NCBI GenBank assembly: GCA_001510575.1
Contig: LNGK01000008.1
Span: 2,396,077-2,460,076, forward strand
Direction of reading: 5' to 3'
DNA length: 64,000 nucleotides
Source: Knoxdaviesia capensis
Taxonomy: Eukaryota > Ascomycota > Sordariomycetes > Microascales > Gondwanamycetaceae
Below the pieces are notes generated by a model, which searched no databases, was not told where the DNA came from, and saw nothing but the letters and a program-made list of their open reading frames with translations. Position 1 is the stretch's first letter; each line of letters begins with the position of its first letter. Positions 12,757-25,175 of this stretch are shown piece after piece. A program made the position numbers and the translations under genes.

Positions 12757-15700
12757 ATGCGTCGACTTGGGCTCCTTTATCCTGCCTTTTTAGGCCTTTG
12801 TCTCCTATTTGCCTCTCTTGGGGCTGTAGGAGATCAATGTGAGTTGTCCTTGACCAGGATAGAATATCATTAGCTAAGGCTACTATGAATATTGCCTGAA
12901 TCACTACTAACCCGATTCCTCTTGTCTGCTAGCCTCCAACTCTCTTTCGAAGCGGGTGTTATCTATTGATATCGGTTCTGGCCTCGAGGCCATCGAAGAA
13001 TGCTCGCTGGAAGTCCGGGAGCATGTCAAGGTTCTTGTATGTGGGGAATGCCTCCACGATATTGCTATCGCCAGCATTGATGCTGTGCCAACGGCCACCA
13101 CCACCACGGTGATGGAATACGAAACGATTCTGGCAAACTGCTCCACGGTTACTCGGTCGATGACCACCGGCTCGGCCTCCGCTGGCGCCATTGACCAGAA
13201 GACGTCGGTTCTCGGGAGCCTGGTTTTCGGCAATGCGGACGGCAGCGGTTCGGTGGTCCCGGCCGCCAAGACCATGGGCATCTTGGCTACGGAAACCAGC
13301 CGCGCGTTCGGAACGACCACCCTCGCGGACCCTTCCGCGACGACGTGCTCAGATGTGGTTATCGTTGCGGAATCGGTGATTGCAAATGTTGGCGTAGAGA
13401 TCTGCGAGGGGTGCTCGATCACGTCGGCGGCGAAGTACACGTCGTACACCACCGAGACGCATACACACGTTATCCAGCAGTGCGATACTGCAGTCACGCA
13501 GACCCGCTTTGATACGGTTACCGTTACTGTCACCGCGTTTCCGGAGAAGACTTCGGAGCCCACTAGAGCGGTGTCTACTATCACCCCGGTGGTCACTATC
13601 ACGGTTACAATTACCCAGCTTCCCGAGCTTGGCACGACGTCCACTTCGGCGTTTGGCACTGGCTCGTCGTCAATGGGAAACGTCACGTCGACTGCTATCT
13701 CGATGAATACGACCGTGGTTGAGCACACCTCGACTTCCGCTACGTCACTCGGCGAATCGTCGATCGAATCGTCGCCGGCATCTGGCACTCTGTTGACCAG
13801 TGACCTGCCCCGCTCGACCACGACATCCGAGACCACCACGTGGATCGACTCGTCGGTGCCCAAGACGTCGCAGTACACGCCGACCTCGCGGTCCTTTGTC
13901 ATGTCATCGGCCTCGGAGATCCAGATGAGCTCGACTAGTGTGTCGGCTCTGCCCACGGCGACTTCCTTTGAGTCCTCGGTGCAAACGAGTTTGGCTCCGA
14001 CCTCTGTGTCGGCGACCTGGATCAACTCGTCGGTTCCCGAGACGTCCCAGTACACCCCGACCTCGCGGTCGTACGTTGAGTCTACTGCGTCGACTGCCAT
14101 GGCCAATTCTTCGACGACTGCTCCGGGCTCGACCAGAAGCAGCAGCATGCCCTGGTCGTCAGTCCCGTACTCGACGTCCCTCCCTGCGAATGTGAGCTCC
14201 ACGTCCACTGATACCGGACTGGAGCCTTCGATGGTGTCTACTGAGTTTCCTGTGACTCCGACAACTCCGGGCCCTTCGAGTGGCTTTCCCGGACCTTCGA
14301 CTGTCTCGACTGAGTCTGGCGTCTTTTCCAATGGTACCACATCTGCTCATGACTCGACCACGACTGCCTCCCCTGTAGTCATCATCAGACCTACTTCAAC
14401 GGAAAGCAGCATTGCTCTGAACACCACGTCGCCCACCGAGTTTTCCATTCCTACACCCACGACCACACTGGAGGGTTCTACGGTTTCCGGAAACTCGACT
14501 GTTACATCTACGGCGGTGGAAACAGGGCTCCTGAATGCAACCTCGACTGTTATTGTGACCTTCACTTCCGTGCAGTCGTCTTCGAGTGGTCTTCAGGGAA
14601 ATACGACCACGACCGGCTTGACCTCTGTCCCGGCTGCCACATCGGCGGTGATCACGACTTCCGATAACTTCCCGGTTAACTCAACTGTGGCTGTGAGCCC
14701 CACATCTATCCCGACGTCGGCTCCGATCACTACTTCGGACACTTTCAGTGGTAACTCAACAGCTATTGCAAGCTTCACTTCGGTCCCCACTGCCAATTTG
14801 CCTTCGGATGTTATTCATGGCAACACAACCACTGCTGGCGGTTTTACCTCTGGTCCGGTTGCCACCGCGCCTGTCACCACATCCGATAACTTCCCCGGTA
14901 ACTCGACTGTGGCCGTCAGCTTTACGTCTGTGCCCACAACGGCCCTGCCTTCGGGTGTTCTTCCCAGCAACACAACGGCCATCGGTAGCTTCACGCCTGC
15001 GCCTGTTCCGACCTCGGCCACGACAACCGTTCCAGGTAGCTTCTCTGGTAACTCGACCACGGTGAGCTTCGCTACCGAGTCTACCATGCATGTCCCTTCG
15101 GGAAACATGACTGTCACCGGCACTGTTACTCCTGGCCCGCTTCCGACCTCGGCTACGGCGACCGCTTCCGACCAGTTTCCCGGGAACTCGACTGCTACTC
15201 TGAGCTTTACGTCTGAGACTACCATGCTTATGCCCTCGGGCAACATGACTGCCACCGGCACTGTTACTCCTGGCCCGCTTCCGACCTCGGCTACGGCGAC
15301 GGCTTCCGACCAGTTCCCCGGGAACTCGACTGCTACTCTGAGCTTTACGCCCGAGACTACCATGCTTCTGCCCTCGGGCAACATGACTACCACTGAAGCC
15401 CCTCTACCGACTTCGGCCACGACAACCGTTTCAGGTAGCTTCTCTGGTAACTCGACCACGGTGAGCTTCGCTACTGAGTCCACCATGCATGTCCCTTCGG
15501 GAAACATGACTGTCACCGGCACTGTTACTCCTGGCCCGCTTCCGACCTCGGCTACGGCGACGAATTCCGACCAGTTTCCCGGAAACTCGACTGCTACTCT
15601 AAGCTTTACGTCCGAGACTACCATGCTTCTGCCCTCGGGTAACATGACAACCACTGAAGCCCCTCTGCCGACTTCGGCCCTAACAACTACTTCTGATATG

Positions 15701-18700
15701 GTTGCTCGTAACTCGACTACGGTGATGAGCTTCACTTCCGAGTCTACCATGCATGTCCCCTCGGGAAACATGACTGTCACCGGCACTATTACTCCTGGCC
15801 CGCTTCCGACCTCGGCTACGGCGACGGCTTCCGACCAGTTTCCCGGGAACTCGACTGCTACTCTAAGCTTTACGTCCGAGACTACCATGCTTCTGCCCTC
15901 GGGCAACATGACTACCACTGAAGCCCCTCTGCCGACTTCGGCCATGACAACTGCTTCTGATATGGTTGCTGGTAACTCGACTACGGTGATGAGCTTTACG
16001 TCCGAGACTACTATGCTTTTGCCCTCGGGAAACATGACCACTGAAGCCCCTCTGCCGACTTCGGTCATGACAACTGCTTCTGATACAGTTATTGGTAACT
16101 CGACTACGGTGATGAGCTTCACTTCCGAGCCCACGATGCATTTGCCTTCCGGCAACGTGACCGCCACGGGAGGCCCCACTCCCGGACCTCTCCCGACTTC
16201 GATCGTGGCTTCTGTCTCTGAGACTATCTCCAGTAACTCAACCGTGGTGGCGACCCATACTTCCGTGTCGACTCCGATGCAGACCTCGATCAACGCGACT
16301 GCCTCAGAGACACTCCGGGGAAACTCGTCAGTCCCTGTGACTTCAACGTCTATCCCCGAAACACAGCCGATGACTTCCCTGAGTGCCACTGCCTCGGAGA
16401 CTGCCCATGGCAACACCACTCTCCCGGTTACCTCGACATCGGTGGCTCCGGGCAACAGCACCGAGTCTCCTACTCAGGATCTGACAAGTGGTATTCTCCC
16501 CACTTCGGTGTTGACTTCAGTCATGCCGGGCAATGTCACAGCGTCTCCTACACAGGAGCTGACAACTGCTACCCTGATGACGTCGGTTCCCACATCGATC
16601 GCTTCTGGAAACGGCACGGAGACTTCCACTCCGGACGCGACAAGTGCCGTTCTGGCGACTTCGTCACTGGAATCGGTCACCACTGGAAATAGCACCGAGC
16701 CTGCGACCCAGTCTGCCACTCAGGATCCAACCAGTGTCCTTCAGACCACTGTTGAACCGACTTTGACTGCATCGAGCAAGAACACTGAGACTGCCACGCA
16801 GGCACTGACCAGTGAGATCGTGGTACCTTCGGAGACTGTCAGCATGTCCACGTCCACAAACTCGACCGAGCCCGAAGCGACCAAAACAGGAGCTACACCA
16901 AGCGAAAGCGAAGTCACCATTCTATCGACGGTGATAGACCTGGTCACGATCACGAAGTTCAAGCCCGCCAAGAGCACTGTCATAGTCACAGCGACAACCA
17001 CGATCTCCGTGTTCCCCAGTGAGACCGCTGACCCCGAAGACGAGCCTGGAACCCCGATCAGCATGGGTGAAGACAGATTCATGGATGTTCAGCCCTCGAA
17101 GACCACCTCAGTCGGTAAGCCGACTCAGACTCCTGAAGCCTTCTCCGAGAACATGAAGGTTGCCCTCTGGACCCCTCGTCTGGTTATCACTGTCGATGGT
17201 ATCGAGCTGTTCCCCGTTGGTCCCAAGTCCAAGCCGTGGGGCTTCATCACTCCGTACGGCCGCACGTGCCGGCTGGAATTCCACCAGCTCTGCTGTGGCC
17301 ATGAGTGCCTGAACTTTGGCGACCAGGTCGACAAGGAGTACAGCGAAAAGATCGGCAACGCGCGGGTGAAGATCTCCCCGATCCCGGTCAAGAAGTACGA
17401 TCTTGGAAACGCCAAGAGTGCCGAGGACCTGCAGGCAACCGTCAAGGAGTTCCGCGAGAACCAAAAGGCTGTTCTCGAGCAGCTGAGTGAAAAGATGGAT
17501 GACATCTCCGGCGAGGCGTTCCAGTTCTCGCTGTCGGTTCTTGAGCAGGCCGGACCCGGAGGCCGATTCGACAAGGCAAAGCGCGACGAACAGCGGACGA
17601 TGCTCACCATCCGGGCCGAAGGCGGCCGTGTGCAGAAGCGGTTCGTTCAGTTTGTTGTCGGAGCCATCCGCATGGTCAAGTCTCTCAAGGACACGGTGGG
17701 CGGAATCCAAAGACTGTCGAAGATCAACTTCAAGAACATGTCGGCCTCACAGATCGTGCAGACGCTGCAGGTTGAGGACCAGATCATTCAGGCCATTTCC
17801 GACAAGGTACTAGACCTCATTAGAATCGGCGACCCCATCGACAAGTTTGCCGGGATTATTGATGACTTGCTGGGCAGCCCGGCCGAAGCCGTGCGTGAAG
17901 CCACCAACCGCCACAGCTGGATGATGACTGTTGCTGGCCGTCTCGGAGACATCGAAGACCCGGCTGACCAGAAGCACACTGCGCAGGTTCTGGCTCATAG
18001 CATCATGTACCATCTCGGCGTGAACAGCAACACCATGGTGGCCGACTCGAGTGCTGAGGAAGAGGGAGCGATTCTCGGAATGCAGACACCGATTGGTGCT
18101 CCGGGGGCGTTCCAGCGCGCGCTTAGCGGATTCGCGGGCATCTCGGGCGAGAAGCTGCTGAAGGAAGAGAGCGACAAAGATCGCTACTACATCAAGTTTA
18201 ACCCGGAGACCACGCTATCCGAGTTTCTGTCTGTTCGCGACGTGATTGACGGCGGCCGCGGTCTGGTGTTTGGAGTCTCCGGCGAAGGTTCCAAGGAGTA
18301 CGAGGACGGAAAGGCGCCCAAGTTCAAGATGAACATCGGCGATGACGGCGATGACCCGGAGCTCATCACCACCGGCCTCAACCCGAACTCGACCATGGGC
18401 TTTGGGCCGGCATACTTCACAGAGATGTCGTGGGCCACTGCGCGCCAGATCTCGCGGCTTGACCGCGTGGCCTTTGTGCACCGCCAGATGACGCTTGAGG
18501 AGCTCGCCATGAGTCCGTTCCGCCGCGACATTGCCGGCGAGGAAGCCATCATGGCCAACTCGACCGAGACCCGCATCCGCCAGGAGGCGCTCCTGAAGAA
18601 CATGCCGACGTACTCGGAACCGGACTTTGATGGCGAACCTGATGGCGAACCTGACGACGCCCCTCCGGCCCGCCGCGGCATGTTGGGCCGGATCATCGAG

Positions 18701-21480
18701 GAAATCCACCGCCGCTCGACGAGTGCCGCAAACGACACGGCGTCGTCCACGGACCAGGAGGACGCGGAGTCTGTGCTCATAAAACGCACGACCCAGAACC
18801 GCGCTCCGACCCATCTGCGGCTCCTCTCGCACAAGCGGACCATGGATGCTGCAGAGTACGACGGATACCATTTCCACCGCTCGGCCGGCGAAGGTGTCAC
18901 AATCTTCATCATCGACACGGGCTTCCAACTGACGCCAGAATTTCGTGTAAGTGGACACTCTCCATACCTAGCACGCATATCACTACACTAGAACTAACAC
19001 TGACTCTTCTTTCTGTTCTCTCTCTACAGACCGAAATGCGCCTCGGCGAACGCAGCCGCGACAGATATGCGTGGTTCGCCCCCAACGCGCTGACAATCCC
19101 CCGCCAGATCCCCGAAAGCCAGCGCGTTACCGCCGGGTACTGGGATGCGGCCGGCTACAATTCGCGTGGCCACGGAACCGCATCGGCGGCCATCGCTGCC
19201 GGGACAATCTTCGGAGTCGCCAAGAAGGCCGAGGTGTTCCTGGCCAAGACCTACGGCACGTACACTACGGTCAACCAACAGGGCCAGGTGACCGGGTACA
19301 GCTACAGCGACTGCATCAATCTGGATGTATTTGACGCCGCCGTGACCAAGGTTACGCGGGTGATCGAGACGCGCGGACTCGAGGGCCGGGCGGTGATCAA
19401 TCTCTCACTGGCGTGGCAGACGACCGACATGGGCACGCACTCGTGGTCCAACGTCGAGGCGTCGTTCACGAACCTCATGCGCTGGGCGCGGCGCCACGGA
19501 GTGACCGTGGTGATGTCTGCCGGCAACAACGGGCCGCGGTTCAATGTGCAGGAGGACCCGAACCCGAACGTGTCCACGTACATCTACGATTGGGACGAGA
19601 GCCTTATTGTCAACCCGATTGGAAACAGCATTGCCGGTTCGATGCTGCAGAACTTCCCCGAGGTGATCATTGTGGGTGGAACCGATCAGTACGGTGGGTA
19701 CTAGCATGGCACCACCGAGGTCGGCTACAACCATAACGGCCAGCTCATCACCGACACGCTGTCGGGATTCCCCATCGGCGAGCACACGATCTTTGCCCAA
19801 GCCATGGACGTGCCGTCGCTGGGCGTCGACGGCCGACAGCACCTGTTCACCGGAACCAGCTTTTCCACGCCGGCCGTGTCGGGCCTGGTGGCGTATCTGC
19901 TAGGACATCCGGGATTCCGGAGTGTTCTCACGTTTGACCCGCTCGCCGACCCGGACGATGATCCGGTGTCTCAGCGCATCAAGGATGTCATCCAGGAGCT
20001 CTCCTACCAGCGCGTCGACAATACCGCCGAAAGCCATCTGTATTATCTCGACAGCCTCTGGGCCTCGCGTCTGAGCCCCGGAGAGCCGGACATCATTGAC
20101 ACCTTCCCCGGCACCATTCCGGACCGAGTCCGCGTTGCGTACAACGGACACTTTGGCAAGCAGGGCGACTGTGATGCCCCGATCGCAGGCTCGAAACGCC
20201 GCCGCCAGGATGACGACAACGGCGATGGTGACGACAACGTCGACGTGTGCGAGATCGGTAAAAAGACAATCACCCGGACCCGGACGCATAGCTCGACGAC
20301 GGCCACAACCACGGCTACGTCCACGCAGACGTCCACGCAGACGTCATCGGCTGCCCCGACCACAACCAGCGAAGTCGCAATCCAAGCCCCGGACACGGCC
20401 GCGAAGCTGGCCGGATGGGACTACCTCGGCTGCTTCCCGGCGGAGAAGGACAAGCCGGCGCTGAGCCCGCCTGATGCTGAGGGCATCCGGGTGTTTGACA
20501 ACGCCGAGTTCATGTCGGCCACCATGTGCGCCGACCTGTGCTGCGGCTCCGAGTTCTTCACCGTGTCGGGCGGCACCACCTGCCGCTGCGGCAGCGACAT
20601 CACGGTGGACTTGCGCAAGCCCCTGGCGGCAGACAAGTGCCCGGCCAAGTGCGGCGGCAACCCCTCCGAGACGTGCGGAGGCGAGAAGGCCGCCGAGCTG
20701 TACGGCGCGAACCACGCCGTCAACGTGGCGTGTCCCAAGGACACCGGCGGCCGCGCCTACGCGCCCAGCCAGGCCCTGCAGCAGGGCCACCAGTTCGTCG
20801 GCTGCACCGCGCGCAAGTTCCGCCCCGCCGGCGCGTCAGACACGGTCTATCACGGCAACCTAACGGTGGGCGAATGTGCCCGCCAGTGCTGCGACAAGCC
20901 TCTGTTCGGCCTGGAGCGCGGAATCGGCTGTTTCTGCGCCGACGCCACCGACGGCGCCACCTCCGAGGCGGCCAAGTCGCCGCAGCCGGAGCTCTGCTCG
21001 GCCAGCTGCGGCGCGTCGCCGTCCGGCGCGTCGCTCTCCGACGAGCCCATCTGCGGCGGCATGGACGGCATCAGCCTGTACCGCCACCGCCGCGCCGCCA
21101 GCCCGGGCTTCGCGCAGGCCAAGTGCGCCGCGGCCTCCGAGCAGGCCTGCCCCGGCGGCTACGTCGAGCGCTGCTCGCCGCGCTCGCAGTCCGCCGAGTC
21201 GCCCGACGGCTGCTGGTGCTTCCCGGCCGGCTGCCTCGCCAACGCGGGCGTGCTGGGCACGTGCTCGTGCGACGGCGTCGACGGCAAGGACGGCTGGGCG
21301 GCCTCGTGCCAGATGACGGCCGCCCGGCCCTTCGGCAAGTGCGTGTGCACCGAGATCTGCGGCGACAAGGACTTCCGCAAGTGTGCCACCGTTGACGGCA
21401 AGCTGGAGGTCAAGACCGGCGCGGCTGCGCTGCTCCTCCGCACGAAGCTGCTTCTTCGGGAGGCGGTGGGATTGAACTAA
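12757..21480 (+). CDS. Giant secreted mucin-like subtilisin (S8) protease with two WSC domains, interrupted by an in-frame TAG
   Basis: Three exons: 12757-12838, 12933-18946 and 19030-21480, totalling 2848 sense positions. Both introns have good branch sites (ACTAAC). Order: signal peptide (1-25); a Kex2-type KR at 34-35; a Cys-containing N-terminal region to about 264; a Ser/Thr-rich N-glycosylation-rich stalk (264-1417) with tandem repeats; an unassigned domain from 1440 with Cys1473, 1481, 1482 and 1486; helical and acidic segments that may include a protease prodomain; KR at 1978-1979 and 1995-1996; the S8 domain with Asp2022 (IIDTG), His2080 (GHGTA), oxyanion Asn2198 (SAGNNG) and Ser2309 (GTSFSTP); a Thr-rich linker; WSC domains from about 2494 and 2618; and a Cys-rich tail. 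WSC domains bind cell-wall polysaccharide, so a wall- or matrix-associated protease is inferred. TAG at 19702-19704 (position 2257) falls between the oxyanion Asn and the catalytic Ser. Without readthrough or correction, no active protease is made. Confidence 0.82.
15011..16195 (+). repeat. Nine near-identical coding tandem repeats in the mucin stalk
   Basis: Nine units of 41-46 codons each begin TSA/TSV and end in PLP, covering residues 721-1115. Each unit holds two N-glycosylation sequons, around GNST and PSGNMT (PSGNVT in the last). Two main types alternate: one with SDQFPGNSTATLSF and one with GSFSGNSTTVSF or SDMVAGNSTTVMSF. Several copies are almost identical at DNA level, including third codon positions, which implies recent duplication or gene conversion. 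At least three more divergent units precede the array (about 14640-15010). Array length probably varies between strains and is a likely place for assembly collapse. Confidence 0.9.
19702..19704 (+). other. In-frame TAG within the subtilisin domain
   Basis: The frame reads VGGTDQYGGY, TAG, HGTTEVGYN and continues open for 591 codons with intact catalytic Ser, WSC domains and coding GC bias. Both CAG (Gln) and TGG (Trp) reach TAG by one RIP-type transition. The nearest GT-AG pairing would remove a conserved VIIVGGTD strand or be far too short for an intron. Confidence 0.95.
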
Positions 21481-24400
21481 GCTCATTGAGCTCCGGGCTT
21501 CAAGGCCTACGGGTCCTTCAAGATGTGTGCAAACAGGTTGTGCCATCTTTTTTTTTTTAAATCAGTTTGGTGGATTACAGTTTTTGTTTCTGGAGAGAAA
21601 GCTGGAGGATGAGGGTATCGCCACATTGGACACAACGGTAGCGTTTCCGGTATTACATACGACAGAGAGCCTAGACCTGATCTGAGCGGACCAGATAGAT
21701 TCGTTTAGAAGTGAATAATGCATGGTTTGTTTCCTCAAATATGCTCAATGACCGTGATGATGTGCCTGTAGGCTGATACCTGGGACGAGGGACTCACAGA
21801 CCCTAACCCTTAAGACACACCAACCCTAAGACCAGCCCTAACCGTTTCTCCTATCGCCGACGGGAGTCTGCCTCCGAGGAATGAAACGCGAACACCCGAA
21901 CGAGTTTCGATAAAGTAGTCGGATATAGAACCACGCGGTAGAGCAGTCTGATACTGCATCGGAAACATTCTGGAACTCTGTTGACTTGGCGGGGGCTCGC
22001 TATTGCAGAGTGACCGTCGCAGCTCTTTCAGCGTGGCGGGTCCTACGAGAGAGCCTCCGTGAAGCATTCCAGTTGAATGGACTGTCTGGGATGGGATACC
22101 CGGGACGACGAGGAGCATTCAGAGTGTGAAGTGAGGCGACTCCGACGTGTTCTCTGACTATTTTCTGCCTCCATATGGGGGAGACCTGATATTATCCGGC
22201 GAGTCTACGACAGCGGCGAGGCACAGGAAAAGGAGAGAAGGGCGAATGCCACCCGCCTGATTGGTAGGTGTGGGTGGGCGTTTTTAATATACATGAAGTT
22301 GGGGGCTGAGACGCAGACGAAGTCTCGCTCGTGAGCGGGACCTTTTCCTGTTTTGGCCTCGTCGCGGTGCTTGGTGTGTGTGTGTTCCGGATATATGGAT
22401 TGAGGACCATGCCGTCGAACCGGAATGTGCTGTGATGTTGGCTCGAGAGATATTGGAGGGTGGGAAAGAGAGAGAGCGAGAGGATCTCGACGACCTTGTC
22501 ACGACAGAAGACCATTTGAGTATCCTGGCCCTTTCACTGCGCTGAGCCGCCGCACAAGGGCTGTCCTGCTCGTGTCGTAGGGGTTGCATTTTGGAGTCTG
22601 ATCTTTCGTCTGATATATCATCAGATGGCAGCGTCTGCGGCCGGCTGACCACCTGTTCTGTTCCGTGCCCTTTTCCCCAACTTCCGGCTGTGTTTTGCAC
22701 CGGCAGAAGGTGTTCGCCTCGCTCATGCTCTACCATCACCCAAGCCGTGCCATGTCTCAAGTCCTCCGTATCTTCAGTCTTCTCACTCTTCCCGCAGTGG
22801 TCTTATTTGCCTTGTAGCCACCACCGGCTCTGGCTCTATTCGGCTTGCGACACGCAGACCTTAGGCGGCGCATCCACCGCATGTAACCGAGCCCACCTCG
22901 GCCATCAAGACGTGGCTAAACATCAAAATAAAAAACATGGGTACACCGGGAGAACCGGCGGGCGGGTCTGTATACGAGAACGGGAAAAAAAAAGAAAGAC
23001 GAAGTGAGATTATGAAGACAGACTAAGAGGAGAAAAGAACGAAAGGCTGCATCGCGGGTGATATCGTGAATTCTGCCAGTCTCCGGCATTCTTCCAGTCC
23101 CCGCGGCGTGCAGCCGAGAAAGGGTAAAGGACGGCGAGGAAAAGAGCTGGTGAGTGACGACGCAGGTGAAGAGGACGGATGAGGATATAAAGATGTGATG
23201 TTCCTCGTAGTTCTCGATCTTCTTTTTCTGGTATTTGTATGACACACAGATTCTGTGAAGTCATCTACGCCTCCGTTGGCGAACATCTCCGTCGTTCATG
23301 TCGATACAGCACCCGGGATATCTCACCACCACTTCGGTGTCTATCACATCACGATGTCTACTCAGTTTCCATTGCCTCCCTGACTTCCATGTCCGGTACC
23401 CCTGCATACAATCAGGCATCCAGAATCATTCCATCACGCATCTTGACTCCCCCATCCATCTTGGGACCATGTCTTTGCATCCTGACATCAGAGCCACGTT
23501 CACACTTTGCCTTCACTGCACAGTCGTTAGCCATACCATCGCCACATGCTGTCCGCCTTATCTCTGAGCCTGTCCTGAACATCCCCTGACCCCAACACAG
23601 CACAGGAGTCCCCGTCAAGATACCAGCACACAACACACCCACTACCGGTATCCTCTCACATCGCCACTCCAATCACCCGCCTGAAGTGCCCCTCCTCAAG
23701 ACCCTAGAGCTCCCAAATATCAGGCCCATCCTCGCCCATGGTTGATAAACCTGTCGATGAAGCAGCGAGCCCCCATCAGACCAGATCAGTCCAGCCAGCA
23801 CCGAAGGAACGATGAGACGATGCCCGCTCTTCCCTCGGTCCTGATCCACAGCAAAAGTGCCCTTCCATCAAAGCTTCTGGAAGGCCCCAGAAGCACCAAC
23901 ACTCATGCGTCTCGGAGTCTTTAACCGACCGGAACCATGCGAGCGAAGGACAAGAACACTGCTCGGCTCTGATCAGGGTTGTCGGGCCTCCATCTGAAGT
24001 TTCCTGCAACCGGCTGGTCTCCATTGTGTCATGTGGTCCTCCTGGCGATCACGAACGAAAGCCCACCGAGCGGGGTGTCTCCCAAGATCAGGACATTGCT
24101 GAAGTCGGCAACATAGCGCAGAGCCCACACAGAACGAGGACGTCCCATGCCCCTCCCAACCCCCCCAGCCCAGTCTCTGTTGGACTCTCGGGCGAATGGC
24201 CGCCTTCTCGGATGTCTTCCGGAATCCACGCTGATCAAGGAGCCAGTTGCATGCCTGAACATGCCGCGGTGCTCTGGCGTCGAGGAACGCTGTTGTTGTC
24301 CCAACGGAACACCGCACAACCTAATCGATCGCACGAGCGCCATGTACACTCCCCTCCTCCGTCCCGGCCGATATAGAGTTTGGACCGCATACGCGAGGGT
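21481..24400. other. Intergenic region downstream of the giant protease gene
   Basis: A poly-T tract lies at 21548-21558. A cluster of telomere-like pieces (CCCTAACCCT, CAACCCTAAG and AGCCCTAACC) lies at 21801-21843. Open frames are short and unsupported. No gene is recognised. Confidence 0.5.
21801..21843 (-). repeat. Cluster of degenerate telomere-like CCCTAA motifs
   Basis: Three CCCTAA-containing pieces fall within 43 bases, about 320 bases after the protease stop codon. They resemble a decayed interstitial telomeric tract or a telobox cluster. Confidence 0.7.
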
Positions 24401-25151
24401 TGTTGGTTCCCCTCGGCCTCTCTCTCTCCCTCTCTCTCTTGATCGCCATGCAAAACCACCTCCTCGCTCCCCCCCTTCCCCCCCCCTCCGGCAGTAGGTC
24501 GTCCCGCGACAGGCTTCAAATCTTCATCTCATGTAGCATGCACATGGGGGGTTCTTCTCCAAACCGGTTCATCGCATGTACACGCCCCCCTTCAACCTCT
24601 CCGTAGCGATCCAGCCACTGCTTTCCTTCGGTAACCTCCGGCGTCAGGTTGGGTTGTGTTGCAGGTTACAGATGCAGGTGGCGGACGATGAAGAGGGAAG
24701 TGCATGGTATCGGCCGTGCATGTCGCTGACTCTCATGCACTCACTCCCTCCACCCCGACTCTGTTTCTCCATCTGCTTTCCATTCCTCTTGGTGGCCAAC
24801 GCCTCCGATCGTGTTCCAGAGTACATGCACACTCCGCTCCTCAAACGGCACTGATAGGCACTGCAAACACACAAACACGCCTGCACGGCCTGGACATTTT
24901 ACGCTTCTTTGTGTATGTGCGTTTGGCCCGGTGCCTGCTTCCTGAGGTTCACCTGCCCCCTTCCACGGTCCATCCGGTGCAGATGGGGACCCAAAGCAAA
25001 GACTGGTTGAGGGTTGATCATACATGCAGACAGACGAGGTCCCAGCCTCTCGAGTGTGCCACCGCACTTCTGTTTTTGGCCGGCCACAGGACGAGTGGTG
25101 GAGCAGAGTGCCAGAGCAGCGGCAAGATTGGGAGCGCACATACACACAGAG

Positions 25152-25175
25152 ACACACACACACACACACACACAC
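25152..25175. repeat. (AC)12 microsatellite
   Basis: Twelve perfect AC units. Confidence 0.95.

Noticed and set aside
12907..16461. Long minus-strand open frames (477 codons at 12907-14340 and 548 codons at 14815-16461) opposite the mucin stalk
   Set aside because: They mirror Ser/Thr-rich repeats on the plus strand and consist of Val/Glu/Gly repeats with no start context, introns or domain. They are codon-bias shadows of the real gene.
19663..19704. Intron that would remove the in-frame TAG of the giant protease
   Set aside because: The only GT-AG spans ending at the TAG are very short or delete the conserved VIIVGGTD strand, so splicing does not explain the stop.
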